DNA of 64,000 nt, taken from NCBI RefSeq assembly GCF_000315485.1, contig NZ_JH992944.1:149781-213780 (forward strand). The letters run 5' to 3'. The notes beneath the pieces were generated by a model, which saw nothing but the letters and a program-made list of their open reading frames with translations, ran no database searches and was not told the origin of the DNA. The position numbers and the translations under genes were made by a program. Shown here piece after piece: positions 26,160 through 35,035 of the stretch. How positions within the stretch are numbered: position 1 is the first letter of the stretch; each line of letters opens with the position of its first letter. This DNA comes from Bacteroides oleiciplenus YIT 12058. GTDB lineage: Bacteria > Bacteroidota > Bacteroidia > Bacteroidales > Bacteroidaceae.

Positions 26160-27764
26160 ATGAACACATTTATCAAAAAACTATTGGTGCTTACTGCACT
26201 AACCCTCCCGTTGCTCCCCGTTCAGAACACGGTGAAAGCCCAAAATGGAGATTATATAGATGATAGTATCTATGAGAATTTACCCTTCGATATGCCGAAA
26301 GTAGAACAACCCACATTTCCGAACTATACAGTCAGTATTGTAGAATTTGGAGCCAAAGGAGACGGCATTATGCTGAATACCAAGGCTATCAACGACGCAA
26401 TCAAAGCAGTTAATGCCAAAGGCGGCGGTAAAGTAGTTATCCCCGAAGGCTTGTGGCTGACCGGTCCAATTGAATTACTGAGCAACGTTAATCTATACAC
26501 GGAAATGAACGCGTTGATTCTGTTCACTGATGATTTTGAGGCTTATCCTATTATAAAGACATCTTTTGAAGGACTGGATACCCGTCGTTGCCAATCTCCG
26601 ATTTCTGCATGGAATGCCGAGAATATTGCAATTACAGGACATGGTGTATTCGATGGTTCGGGTGATAGCTGGCGTCCGGTAAAGAAAGGCAAACTGACTT
26701 CAGGTCAATGGAGTAGCCTGGTAAAATCGGGTGGTGTTGTCGATGAATCCGGCAGCATTTGGTATCCCACTGCCGGAGCTTTGAAAGGAGCTATGGCTAC
26801 CAAGGATTTCAATAATCCGGAAGGTATTGAAACAGATGAAGAATGGAATGAAATCCGTCCGTGGTTGCGTCCGGTATTGCTGAATATCGTGAAGAGTAAA
26901 AAAGTACTATTGGAAGGCGTTACCTTTAAGAACTCCCCCAGTTGGTGTCTGCACCCGCTGTCATGCGAACATATCACCATTCATAATGTAAAAGTATTCA
27001 ATCCCTGGTATTCACAGAATGGGGATGCACTTGACCTGGAATCTTGCAAAAATGCACTGATTATCAACAACATCTTTGATGCGGGCGATGATGCAATCTG
27101 TATCAAGTCAGGTAAAGACGAAGACGGCCGCAGGCGCGGCGAGCCTTGCCAGAACGTGATTGTAAAGAACAACACTGTATTGCACGGTCATGGTGGCTTC
27201 GTAGTAGGTAGCGAAATGTCAGGCGGTGTAAAGAATGTATATGTAACGGATTGTACATTCCTCGGCACAGATGTAGGTCTGCGATTCAAGAGCACCCGCG
27301 GACGCGGTGGTGTGGTTGAAGGTATTTATATCCACAACATCAACATGATTGACATCCCGCACGAAGCATTACTGTTCGACCTCTTCTATGGCGGTAAAGG
27401 TGCCGGTGAAGAAACTGAAGACGATCTGGCAGGCAGAATGAAGGCAACCGTGCCCCCCGTAACGGAAGAAACTCCCGCTTTCCGCGATATCCATATCACG
27501 AATATAACTTGCAAAGGTGCCGGACGTGCCATGTTCTTCAACGGTCTGCCGGAAATGCCTATCCGCAACGTACATGTAAAAGATGTTGTGGTTACGGATG
27601 CCAAAGAAGGTATCGTTATCAGCCAAGCCGAAAACGTATCTATCGAAAATGTAAAGATAGAGACAAAAGGCAAGGCATTACAGGTGAAACAGGCTAAAGA
27701 TCTGAAAGTAAACGGAAAGACATATAACAACTCAGCAGCTAAATCTTTGAACATCGATTTATAA
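26160..27764 (+). CDS. Secreted polygalacturonase (GH28)
   Basis: 534 aa with a Sec signal ending near KAQ. It forms a right-handed beta-helix. GH28 catalytic motifs are in order: NGDALD (about 287), GDDAICIKSG (about 309, the Asp pair), GHGG (about 342) and RFKS (about 374, the RIK site). Additional loops near 165-250 make it longer than a minimal GH28. It hydrolyses alpha-1,4-galacturonan or the rhamnogalacturonan backbone, and endo or exo action cannot be told. It is the first enzyme of the pectin locus. It has a separate promoter with a long leader and a palindrome 100 bases after its stop. Confidence 0.9.
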   Translation: MNTFIKKLLVLTALTLPLLPVQNTVKAQNGDYIDDSIYENLPFDMPKVEQPTFPNYTVSIVEFGAKGDGIMLNTKAINDAIKAVNAKGGGKVVIPEGLWLTGPIELLSNVNLYTEMNALILFTDDFEAYPIIKTSFEGLDTRRCQSPISAWNAENIAITGHGVFDGSGDSWRPVKKGKLTSGQWSSLVKSGGVVDESGSIWYPTAGALKGAMATKDFNNPEGIETDEEWNEIRPWLRPVLLNIVKSKKVLLEGVTFKNSPSWCLHPLSCEHITIHNVKVFNPWYSQNGDALDLESCKNALIINNIFDAGDDAICIKSGKDEDGRRRGEPCQNVIVKNNTVLHGHGGFVVGSEMSGGVKNVYVTDCTFLGTDVGLRFKSTRGRGGVVEGIYIHNINMIDIPHEALLFDLFYGGKGAGEETEDDLAGRMKATVPPVTEETPAFRDIHITNITCKGAGRAMFFNGLPEMPIRNVHVKDVVVTDAKEGIVISQAENVSIENVKIETKGKALQVKQAKDLKVNGKTYNNSAAKSLNIDL

Positions 27765-27864
27765 AGTCTGTTAGTGAATGATATATATAGTTTTTCTTTA
27801 TTCGTTTCTGTAGCGGTTTTGAATGAAATGATGATTTACTGAGTATCTCAATTAATTAGGCGGA

Positions 27865-27910
27865 CTATCTTAACTCCCCTCCTCCAGTTGGAGGAGGAGA
27901 ATTGAGATAG
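27865..27910. repeat. 22-bp-arm palindrome of the dispersed repeat
   Basis: Arms 27865-27886 and 27889-27910 match at 19 of 22 positions around a GT loop (...CCTCCTCCA-GT-TGGAGGAGG...). The right arm plus 31 downstream bases recur unchanged at the window start (1-52). Confidence 0.85.
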
Positions 27911-27935
27911 TGCTGTTTATCATTTGCCTCATTAC

Positions 27936-27977
27936 TAATCACTAATCACTAATCACTAAACGCTAATCACTAATCAC
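27936..27977. repeat. Six TAATCAC heptamers
   Basis: TAATCAC x3, TAAACGC, then TAATCAC x2 in unbroken 7-base phase from 27936. Here there is only one arm, with no facing GTGATTA series. Confidence 0.85.
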
Positions 27978-28100
27978 TTTTGTTCCTTTCTGCACAAACA
28001 TGAACTAAATAAAAAAATCGGCAAACTATTTTATTGACCTTACCCACAAAGACGACAGTATTTATATCAAAATAGAAAAGGAATTACGCGAGGTTTGCAC

Positions 28101-28108
28101 TACTTTTG
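28101..28108 (+). promoter_or_regulatory. -7 box of the DUF4861-GH43 operon
   Basis: TACTTTTG (TAnnTTTG), 29 bases before ATG 28137. It lies just inside a longer frame opened by a TTG at 28095 and so rules out that start. Confidence 0.55.
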
Positions 28109-28136
28109 TGGCAAATTAATTAGATATTTAATAACC

Positions 28137-29357
28137 ATGAGAAAGAGAATCTTTACAGTATTACTGTTATTGTGCGGTCTTTCTGCTGTGGCAGAGGCAC
28201 AAGATGCAGAAAAGAGTTTTACAGTGGAAGTAAGCAACGCCTGGAACAAGGCGAAAGCTGACGAACCGGTAGTAATCAAACTCAGCGAAATCAATCCCCA
28301 ATTCCGCGTACGCTCGGCAGTTGTCATGAATGGCAACGAGGAAATCCCCTCGCAACTGGACGACCTGGACGGTGACCGCCGCCCCGACGAACTGGCATTT
28401 GTCATCGACCTGCCCGCCAAAAGCAAAAAGACGCTGACCGTCACCCTGTCTTCCGCCAAAAGTGACAAAACGTATCCCGCCCGCGTATATGCGGAAATGC
28501 TCGTCAGCGACAAAAGAGGTAAGCATGTGCCTGTGCAGTCCGTAACCATTCCGGGCACCAGCAATATATACAACCAGATGCATCACCACGGCCCGGCTTT
28601 CGAGTCCGAGTTGGTGGCTTACCGTCTGTACTTCGACCATAAACAGACCGTTGATATCTACGGCAAATTCAATAAAGGCTTTGAGGTGAAAGAATCACAA
28701 TTCTATCCGACTGACGAACAACTGGCACGCGGCTTCGGAGATGATGTCCTTCTGGTAGGCGGCAGTTGCGGCCTAGGTGCGCTGAAAGGCTGGGACGGCA
28801 AGAAAGCAACCCACATCACTCCCGTTGCCACACTCACCGAACGCATCATTGCCTACGGCCCGGTGCGCACCATCTCGGAAATAGAAGTGGCCGACTGGCA
28901 ATATCAGGGATCGGAACTGAACATGACCAACCGTTACACCCTCTACGGCGGACACCGCGACGTACTCGTGGAAACTTTCTTTGCAGAACCGCTGAAGGAT
29001 GAAATCTTCTGTACCGGCGTCATAGACATCAAAGGTTCCGTCTCTTACTCCGACCACAAAGGCCTGATAGGCTGCTGGGGAACGGATTGGCCAGTGAACG
29101 ACACAGTGAAGTACGCCAAAGAAACCGTAGGACTGGGTACGTACATTCCACAGAAATATGTAAAAGATGAAGTGAAGGACAAAGCCAACTATCTGTACAC
29201 CATTGGTGCCAAAGGCAGCAAATACTTCACCCACAATATCACATTCACTTCCATGAAAGAAACTTTCGGATACAAGACGCCCGAAGCGTGGTTTGCCTAT
29301 ATCCGCGAGTGGAAGGAGGAGCTGGAACATCCGGCAATGGTGAAAGTGATAAAGTGA
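28137..29357 (+). CDS. Secreted DUF4861 family protein
   Basis: 406 aa from the ATG at 28137. The Sec signal is MRKRIFTVLLLLCGLSAVAEAQ. The mature part looks like a beta-sandwich protein with an N-terminal Ig-like segment (KSFTVEVSNAWNKAKADEPV) and the DUF4861-type core (HHHGPAFESELVAYRLYFDHKQTVDIYGK, here 28575-28670). DUF4861 proteins are frequent in Bacteroides pectin loci. Their catalytic role was not known to me, and an enzyme acting on unsaturated or branched pectin oligomers is one possibility. GH43 follows after 76 bases and is likely in the same transcript. Confidence 0.75.
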   Translation: MRKRIFTVLLLLCGLSAVAEAQDAEKSFTVEVSNAWNKAKADEPVVIKLSEINPQFRVRSAVVMNGNEEIPSQLDDLDGDRRPDELAFVIDLPAKSKKTLTVTLSSAKSDKTYPARVYAEMLVSDKRGKHVPVQSVTIPGTSNIYNQMHHHGPAFESELVAYRLYFDHKQTVDIYGKFNKGFEVKESQFYPTDEQLARGFGDDVLLVGGSCGLGALKGWDGKKATHITPVATLTERIIAYGPVRTISEIEVADWQYQGSELNMTNRYTLYGGHRDVLVETFFAEPLKDEIFCTGVIDIKGSVSYSDHKGLIGCWGTDWPVNDTVKYAKETVGLGTYIPQKYVKDEVKDKANYLYTIGAKGSKYFTHNITFTSMKETFGYKTPEAWFAYIREWKEELEHPAMVKVIK

Positions 29358-29392
29358 TAGAGTGGTGTATGTTTTAATTCGTAATAAATAAC

Positions 29393-29427
29393 CAATCACT
29401 AATAATTAATAACTAATCACTAAAGAA
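29393..29427. repeat. Five heptamers before the GH43 gene
   Basis: CAATCAC, TAATAAT, TAATAAC, TAATCAC and TAAAGAA in 7-base phase. The series ends 6 bases before the ATG at 29434. Confidence 0.7.
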
Positions 29428-29433
29428 CGTATC

Positions 29434-31113
29434 ATGAAAGCAAGAAAGACCCTGGTGAGTCTATGTCTGTTGCTCGCCCTACCACTGGCGGCACAGCAGA
29501 AGAACTATGTTTCCGAGGTATGGGTAGCCGACCAAGGAAACGGTAAGTACAAGAATCCGGTGCTCTATGCAGATTATTCCGACCCGGACGCCTGCCGTGT
29601 AGGAGACGACTACTACATGACATCCTCCAGTTTCAATTGTCTGCCCGGACTCCAGATACTCCATTCCAAAGACCTTGTGAACTGGACTATCATTGGTGCT
29701 GCCGTACCTTACGCACTCTCCCCCATCGAAACTCCCGAACGTCCCGAACACGGCAACCGTGTATGGGCGCCCGCCATCCGTCATCACAACGGTGAGTTTT
29801 ATATCTTCTGGGGAGACCCCGACCAGGGTGCTTTCATGGTGAAAGCCAAAGATCCGAAAGGTCCGTGGACCGAACCCGTATTGGTGAAACCGGGCAAAGG
29901 CATCATCGATACCTGCCCGCTTTGGGATGACGACGGTAAAGTGTATATGGTTCATGCCTATGCAGGCAGCCGCGCCGAACTGAAAAGCGTCATCACTATC
30001 TGCGAACTGAATGCCGAAGCTACCAAGGCCATCACTCCGTCACGCATCATCTTCGACGGTCATGAGGCGCACCAGACTTGCGAAGGTCCGAAGTTCTACA
30101 AACGCAACGGTTACTATTACATCTTCCATCCGGCAGGTGGCGTTCCCACGGGTTGGCAGGTAGTGCTCCGTTCCAAGAACGTATACGGCCCCTATGAATG
30201 GAAAACAGTGCTTGCACAAGGTGATAGCCCCGTGAATGGCCCCCATCAGGGTGCATGGGTGGACACTCCAACCGGCGAAGACTGGTTCTTCCACTTCCAG
30301 GATGTAGGCGCTTACGGTCGCCTGGTACATCTGCAACCCATGAAATGGGTGAACGACTGGCCCGTTATCGGCATCGACAAAGACGGTGACGGTTGCGGCG
30401 AACCCGTGATGACTTACAAGAAACCGAACGTAGGCAAGACTTATCCCATCTGCACTCCGCAGGAAAGTGATGAATTCGACGGCTATACTCTGTCTCCGCA
30501 GTGGCAATGGCACGCTAATATCAACGAGAAATGGGCCTATTACGCAGGCGACCAAAGCATTGTACGCCTGTACTCTTATCCGGTTGTGAAAGAGTATAAG
30601 AACCTTTTCGACGTTGCCAACCTGTTGTTGCAGAAAGCGCCGGCTCCCAACTTCACCGCTACGATGAAGCTGACCTTCAAGCCGACAGAGAAATATAAAG
30701 GCGAACGTACCGGACTGGTAGTGATGGGTATGGACTACGCCGGACTGATTCTGGAAAATACGGATAAAGGACTCGTTCTTTCTCAAGTATCCTGCCCGAA
30801 AGCCGACAAAGGCACTTCGGAAGAAGTGAACGGTACGGTTGCCCTGACGGACAACACCATCTACCTGAAAGTAAAGTTCGCCAGCGACGGAAAAAAAATC
30901 TCCAAAAGCGAAGGCGGACATGACCTATTAGTAATGTGCAATTTCAGTTACAGCCTTGATGGGAAGAAATATCAGCCGCTTGGCAAGCCTTTCCAAGCCA
31001 AAGAAGGCAAATGGATTGGCGTAAAGGTAGGTACATTCTGCACACGTCCCGCCATCACGACCAATGACGGTGGATGGGCGGATGTTGACTGGTTCCGCAT
31101 CACCAAGAAATAA
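29434..31113 (+). CDS. Secreted GH43 glycosidase with C-terminal beta-sandwich
   Basis: 559 aa with a Sec signal (MKARKTLVSLCLLLALPLAAQQ). The five-blade propeller holds the GH43 triad: Asp in YSDPDACRVGDDYYM (about 50), Asp in IIDTCPLWDDDG (about 160) and Glu in QTCEGPKF (about 216). Residues about 350-555 form a concanavalin-like sandwich (DUF1349-like) usual in GH43 alpha-arabinofuranosidases and beta-xylosidases. Arabinose side chains of pectin are the likely substrate given the locus, but subfamily and specificity cannot be read. It ends at the hairpin at 31140-31181. Confidence 0.9.
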   Translation: MKARKTLVSLCLLLALPLAAQQKNYVSEVWVADQGNGKYKNPVLYADYSDPDACRVGDDYYMTSSSFNCLPGLQILHSKDLVNWTIIGAAVPYALSPIETPERPEHGNRVWAPAIRHHNGEFYIFWGDPDQGAFMVKAKDPKGPWTEPVLVKPGKGIIDTCPLWDDDGKVYMVHAYAGSRAELKSVITICELNAEATKAITPSRIIFDGHEAHQTCEGPKFYKRNGYYYIFHPAGGVPTGWQVVLRSKNVYGPYEWKTVLAQGDSPVNGPHQGAWVDTPTGEDWFFHFQDVGAYGRLVHLQPMKWVNDWPVIGIDKDGDGCGEPVMTYKKPNVGKTYPICTPQESDEFDGYTLSPQWQWHANINEKWAYYAGDQSIVRLYSYPVVKEYKNLFDVANLLLQKAPAPNFTATMKLTFKPTEKYKGERTGLVVMGMDYAGLILENTDKGLVLSQVSCPKADKGTSEEVNGTVALTDNTIYLKVKFASDGKKISKSEGGHDLLVMCNFSYSLDGKKYQPLGKPFQAKEGKWIGVKVGTFCTRPAITTNDGGWADVDWFRITKK

Positions 31114-31139
31114 AAATAGCGCTTTAGCTATCATCATTC

Positions 31140-31181
31140 ATTCCTCCTTACTGGGACTTTGCTCTCAGTAAGGAGGAATTT
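31140..31181 (+). terminator. Hairpin terminator after GH43
   Basis: ATTCCTCCTTACTG (31140-31153) pairs perfectly with CAGTAAGGAGGAAT (31166-31179). The T tract after it is short (TTCAATTT). Confidence 0.75.
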
Positions 31182-31209
31182 CAATTTGCATATACATCTA
31201 GATATCAAC

Positions 31210-31426
31210 GCATTGCATTTACCAACAATTTACCGCAGGATGTAAAAGCATTTACCGCCGCATGTAACAACCTTTACCTCCTATTGTAACGCTCTTTACC
31301 TCGGCATGTAACGACCTTTACCTCGGTATGTAAATGAAGTTACCATTGGGGATAAAAAGAGTTCCCCCATAAAGTAACGGAAGTTATGCTGCAAGGTAAC
31401 GGAAGTTTCCCCGCAGAGTTGTCTTC
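31210..31426. repeat. 22-bp-period tandem array B, inverted copy of array A
   Basis: TTTACC recurs at 31229, 31251, 31273, 31295 and 31317. It continues in phase as GTTACC (31339), GTTCCC (31361), GTTATG (31383) and GTTTCC (31405), so nine units share an exact 22-bp period. A half-period TTTACC lies at 31218, as at the matching end of array A. Block 31210-31363 read in reverse aligns unit by unit with 247-400. Individual variants such as AATAGG stay in the corresponding unit, so the whole array was copied. It lies between the GH43 terminator and the promoter of the next gene. Confidence 0.88.
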
Positions 31427-31465
31427 TTTTGATCTGCATCAACATATTGTTTGAACGGAATGCGC

Positions 31466-31473
31466 TATATTTG
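31466..31473 (+). promoter_or_regulatory. -7 box of the Gph-like HAD gene
   Basis: TATATTTG (TAnnTTTG), 31 bases before the ATG. TTG at 31447-31449 could serve as the -33 element at slightly short spacing. Confidence 0.55.
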
Positions 31474-31503
31474 TGTTCTCTAATAAAAAAACCCTAAAGA
31501 AGT

Positions 31504-32157
31504 ATGAAGAAATTGGTTATATTCGATTTAGACGGAACCCTACTGAACACTATTGCCGACCTGGCACAAAGTACCAACCACGCATTATCTGCGTTAGGTT
31601 ATCCCACCCACGAAGAAAAAGAGTATAATTTCATGGTTGGCAACGGCATCAACAAGCTGTTTGAGCGTGCTTTGCCCGAAGAAAGCAGAACGGAAGAAAA
31701 TGTATTGCGCGTGCGTAAAGAGTTCGTGCCTTATTACGACCAGCATAATGCCGACAAAAGCAGCCCATACCCCGGCATTACAGAACTTCTGGACGAACTA
31801 CAGGCCGAAGGTCTGCAACTGGCCGTCGCTTCCAATAAATATCAAGCTGCCACTGAGAAACTGATAGCCCACTATTTCCCAAATATCTGCTTCACGGCCG
31901 TCTTCGGACAACGGGAAGGGGTGAATGTGAAGCCCGATCCCACTGTTGTACATGATATTCTAAAGATAGCACAAACTGCCAAAGAAGATGTACTCTATGT
32001 GGGAGACTCCGGCGTAGACATGCAAACAGCTAACAATGCCGAAGTGACATCCTGCGGTGTAACCTGGGGATTTCGTCCACGCACGGAATTGGAAACATTC
32101 CATCCGGATTACATAGTGGATAAGGCTGAAGAAATAACAGCAATAGCTTTCAAGTAA
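31504..32157 (+). CDS. HAD phosphatase, phosphoglycolate phosphatase-like
   Basis: 217 aa HAD subfamily IA protein. Motif I is FDLDGTLLNT (D8, D10), motif II is AVASNK, motif III is the Lys in VKPDPT and motif IV is YVGDSGVDMQTA. The cap is helical (about 15-85). Gph hydrolyses 2-phosphoglycolate, and related enzymes act on other small phosphates. It is cytoplasmic and shows no clear functional link to the pectin genes around it. Confidence 0.85.
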   Translation: MKKLVIFDLDGTLLNTIADLAQSTNHALSALGYPTHEEKEYNFMVGNGINKLFERALPEESRTEENVLRVRKEFVPYYDQHNADKSSPYPGITELLDELQAEGLQLAVASNKYQAATEKLIAHYFPNICFTAVFGQREGVNVKPDPTVVHDILKIAQTAKEDVLYVGDSGVDMQTANNAEVTSCGVTWGFRPRTELETFHPDYIVDKAEEITAIAFK

Positions 32158-32279
32158 AAAAGAAAAATGCACTGCAATGTGACATAACTCCATTTTTACT
32201 CCTTTTTAGCCAGATATTCCCCCTGAAAGTGCCATAAACTGCCTAACCTTACAATCGAAATACCAAAAAATGAAAAACA

Positions 32280-34763
32280 ATGATGAAGAAATGGTTATTA
32301 GTATGTTTTGCCGTAGCCTGCATAGGAAATAACGTGCAGGCACAGCAAGCAGATGAAACACTTAAATTATGGTATGACACCCCCGCCACACAATGGGTGG
32401 AAGCTCTGCCACTAGGTAACGGACGTATTGGTGCCATGGTTTTCGGTGACCCTGTGCACGAACAGTTCCAGTTGAACGAAGAAACCGTATGGGGCGGTTC
32501 TCCTCACAACAATACCAATCCTAAAGCCAAAGAGGCTCTGCCACGCATCCGCCAACTTATCTTCGAAGGTAAGAATGCGGAAGCACAGGCTCTTTGCGGC
32601 CCTGCCATTTGCTCGCAATCGGCCAACGGAATGCCTTATCAGACCGTAGGAACGCTGCATCTCGACTTCGATGGAATCAGTAACTATACTGATTATTACC
32701 GTGACCTGGATATTGAAAAAGCTATCAGCACCACCCGCTTCACTGCCAACGGAGTGACTTATACCCGGGAAGCCTATACTTCTTTCCCCGACCAAGTACT
32801 CGTTATCCGTCTGACAGCCTCACAAAAGAAGAGCATCTCATTCACCGCCAAATATACAACTCCTTACAAAGAGAACATAGTGCGTTGCATCTCTCCCCGA
32901 AAAGAGTTGCAACTCAATGGGAAAGCTAACGATCACGAAGGCATCGAAGGCAAAGTTGAATTCACCACCCTCACCCGTATAGAGAATAGCGGCGGAAACT
33001 TGGAAGTATTATCGGACAGCACCCTACAAGTGAAAAATGCCAATAGCGTCACTCTATACGTTTCCATAGGCACCAACTTTGTGAACTACAAAGACGTCTC
33101 CGGCAATGCCCAGACTACAGCACAAAAGTATCTGGCAAACGTAAACAAGAACTATACAAAAAGTAAAGCAACCCATACCAGCACCTATCAAAAGTTCTTC
33201 AACCGCGTATCACTGGACTTGGGACGCAATGCCCAGGCCGATAAACCGACTGACGTACGCGTCAAAGAATTCAGTTCCAGCTTCGACCCGCAAATGGCGG
33301 CCCTGTACTTCCAGTTCGGACGCTACCTACTGATATGCAGTTCGCAACCCGACGGACAAGCGGCCAACCTGCAAGGTATCTGGAACTATCAGCTCCGTGC
33401 CCCGTGGGATGGCAAATACACCACCGACATCAATGTAGAAATGAACTACTGGCCTGCCGAAAGTACTTCCCTGCCCGAAATGCACGAACCATTCCTGCAA
33501 TTAGTGAAAGAAGTAGCTATACAGGGACGTAAAAGCGCCGCTATGTACGGCTGCCGTGGCTGGACGCTGCACCATAATACGGACATCTGGCGCAGCACTG
33601 GTGCTGTAGACGGTCCCGGTTATGGCATCTGGCCCACCTGCAACGCCTGGTTCTGTCAACATTTGTGGGACCGCTATCTCTTCTCCGGCGATAAGAACTA
33701 TCTTGCCGAAGTATATCCTCTGATGCGTGGTGCCTGTGAATTCTACCTCGATTTTCTGGTACGTGAACCTGAAAATAACTGGCTGGTAGTAGCTCCCTCC
33801 TACTCTCCGGAGAACAGACCGGTTGTTAATGGAAAGCGGGACTTCGTAGTCGTTGCAGGAGCCACAATGGATAACCAAATGGTATACGATTTATTCTACA
33901 ATACCATCGCTGCCGCCCAGTTAATGAACGAAAACACTACATTTACCGATAGTCTGCAAACGGTAGTTAATCATCTAGCCCCCATGCAAGTAGGTCGTTG
34001 GGGACAATTACAGGAGTGGATGCACGACTGGGATAATCCCAAAGACCGCCATCGCCACGTTTCCCACCTCTGGGGCTTATATCCCGGACGTCAGATCAGT
34101 GCATACAACTCTCCGATTTTGTTTGAAGCCGCCAAGAAGTCGTTAATCGGTCGTGGTGACCACTCCACCGGTTGGTCGATGGGTTGGAAAGTCTGCCTGT
34201 GGGCACGCCTGCTGGACGGCAATCATGCTTATCAACTGATTACCGAACAACTTCACCCCACTACTGATGAAAAGGGACAAAACGGAGGCACCTATCCGAA
34301 TCTGTTCGATGCCCACCCGCCTTTTCAGATTGACGGTAACTTTGGTTGTGCTGCCGGTATTGCCGAGATGCTTATTCAGAGTCACGATGGTGCTGTCCAT
34401 CTTCTTCCGGCATTGCCTGAAGTATGGAAACAGGGAACACTAAAAGGTATCCGTTGCCGCGGAGGATTTACGGTTAAAGAAATGACATGGGCAAATGGCG
34501 AATTACAAACAGCCATAATCACTTCTAATATTGGCGGTACACTCCGCATCCGGAGTCTGACTCCCCTGTATTTGAATGGGGAAAAATTGAGCCCGACCTC
34601 ACAGGAGATATCCGATAACCCGCTTCTGCAATCGCAGAGTATCCGTAAGCCATTGGTTGCAGCCAACGTTCCGGTTTGCGTGCCAGAATATGCACAGACT
34701 TACGTGTATGACATTGATACGAATGCAGGAAATGAATACATTCTGACAGCAAAAGATCAATAG
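32280..34763 (+). CDS. Secreted GH95 alpha-L-fucosidase/alpha-L-galactosidase
   Basis: 827 aa with a Sec signal (MMKKWLLVCFAVACIGNNVQAQ). The N-terminal beta domain carries KLWYDTPATQWVEALPLGNG and the (alpha/alpha)6 barrel follows. Conserved GH95 segments are NVEMNYWPAES (about 384, the Asn pair), HHNTDIWR (about 430), RHVSHLWGLYPG (about 593) and QIDGNFGCAAGIAEML (about 685). It is an inverting exo-enzyme that removes terminal alpha-1,2-L-fucose or L-galactose. Characterised Bacteroides members act on pectin or xylan side chains, which fits here. The choice between fucose and galactose cannot be made. Terminator at 34829. Confidence 0.92.
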   Translation: MMKKWLLVCFAVACIGNNVQAQQADETLKLWYDTPATQWVEALPLGNGRIGAMVFGDPVHEQFQLNEETVWGGSPHNNTNPKAKEALPRIRQLIFEGKNAEAQALCGPAICSQSANGMPYQTVGTLHLDFDGISNYTDYYRDLDIEKAISTTRFTANGVTYTREAYTSFPDQVLVIRLTASQKKSISFTAKYTTPYKENIVRCISPRKELQLNGKANDHEGIEGKVEFTTLTRIENSGGNLEVLSDSTLQVKNANSVTLYVSIGTNFVNYKDVSGNAQTTAQKYLANVNKNYTKSKATHTSTYQKFFNRVSLDLGRNAQADKPTDVRVKEFSSSFDPQMAALYFQFGRYLLICSSQPDGQAANLQGIWNYQLRAPWDGKYTTDINVEMNYWPAESTSLPEMHEPFLQLVKEVAIQGRKSAAMYGCRGWTLHHNTDIWRSTGAVDGPGYGIWPTCNAWFCQHLWDRYLFSGDKNYLAEVYPLMRGACEFYLDFLVREPENNWLVVAPSYSPENRPVVNGKRDFVVVAGATMDNQMVYDLFYNTIAAAQLMNENTTFTDSLQTVVNHLAPMQVGRWGQLQEWMHDWDNPKDRHRHVSHLWGLYPGRQISAYNSPILFEAAKKSLIGRGDHSTGWSMGWKVCLWARLLDGNHAYQLITEQLHPTTDEKGQNGGTYPNLFDAHPPFQIDGNFGCAAGIAEMLIQSHDGAVHLLPALPEVWKQGTLKGIRCRGGFTVKEMTWANGELQTAIITSNIGGTLRIRSLTPLYLNGEKLSPTSQEISDNPLLQSQSIRKPLVAANVPVCVPEYAQTYVYDIDTNAGNEYILTAKDQ

Positions 34764-34828
34764 GAATAAATAGTAATCAAAACTATAGAGATACTGACAG
34801 AAATCAATGACCAATATGTTAAAATGTC

Positions 34829-34857
34829 AAGAGGGGAACAATAAATTCCCCTCTTTT
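34829..34857 (+). terminator. Rho-independent terminator after GH95
   Basis: AAGAGGGGAA / TTCCCCTCTT stem with loop CAATAAA, followed by TTCTG. Confidence 0.8.
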
Positions 34858-34965
34858 CTGTTATATAACATCATTTAGGCAATCCGCAAAAGCATAATAG
34901 ACAGTAAATAACAAAAAATACCACCCTAAAAACAGATATTACACATTTATCTTTTCACATCCCTA

Positions 34966-34973
34966 TACATTTG
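34966..34973 (+). promoter_or_regulatory. -7 box of the first susCD operon
   Basis: TACATTTG (TAnnTTTG), 62 bases before the susC start. The region 20 bases upstream has no clean TTTG, which is common for activated PUL promoters. Confidence 0.6.
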
Positions 34974-35035
34974 CAACAATGAATTAACAGTGTGCCCGAA
35001 CACACTAACGAAAAAAATCATATTTAATTAATATC

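Larger units (their letters stand above)
27765..28136. other. Intergenic region with palindrome, heptamers and a promoter
   Basis: It contains the palindrome at 27865-27910 and the repeat tail to 27941. Six heptamers follow at 27936-27977. The -7 box at 28101-28108 serves the next gene. No gene is seen. Confidence 0.75.
31114..31503. other. Intergenic region with terminator, 22-bp array B and a promoter
   Basis: It holds the terminator at 31140-31181, array B at 31210-31426 and a -7 box at 31466-31473. No gene is seen. Confidence 0.8.

Noticed and set aside
30040..30921. 293-codon frame opposite GH43
   Set aside because: It is antisense to the GH43 catalytic and sandwich domains and has no family motif.
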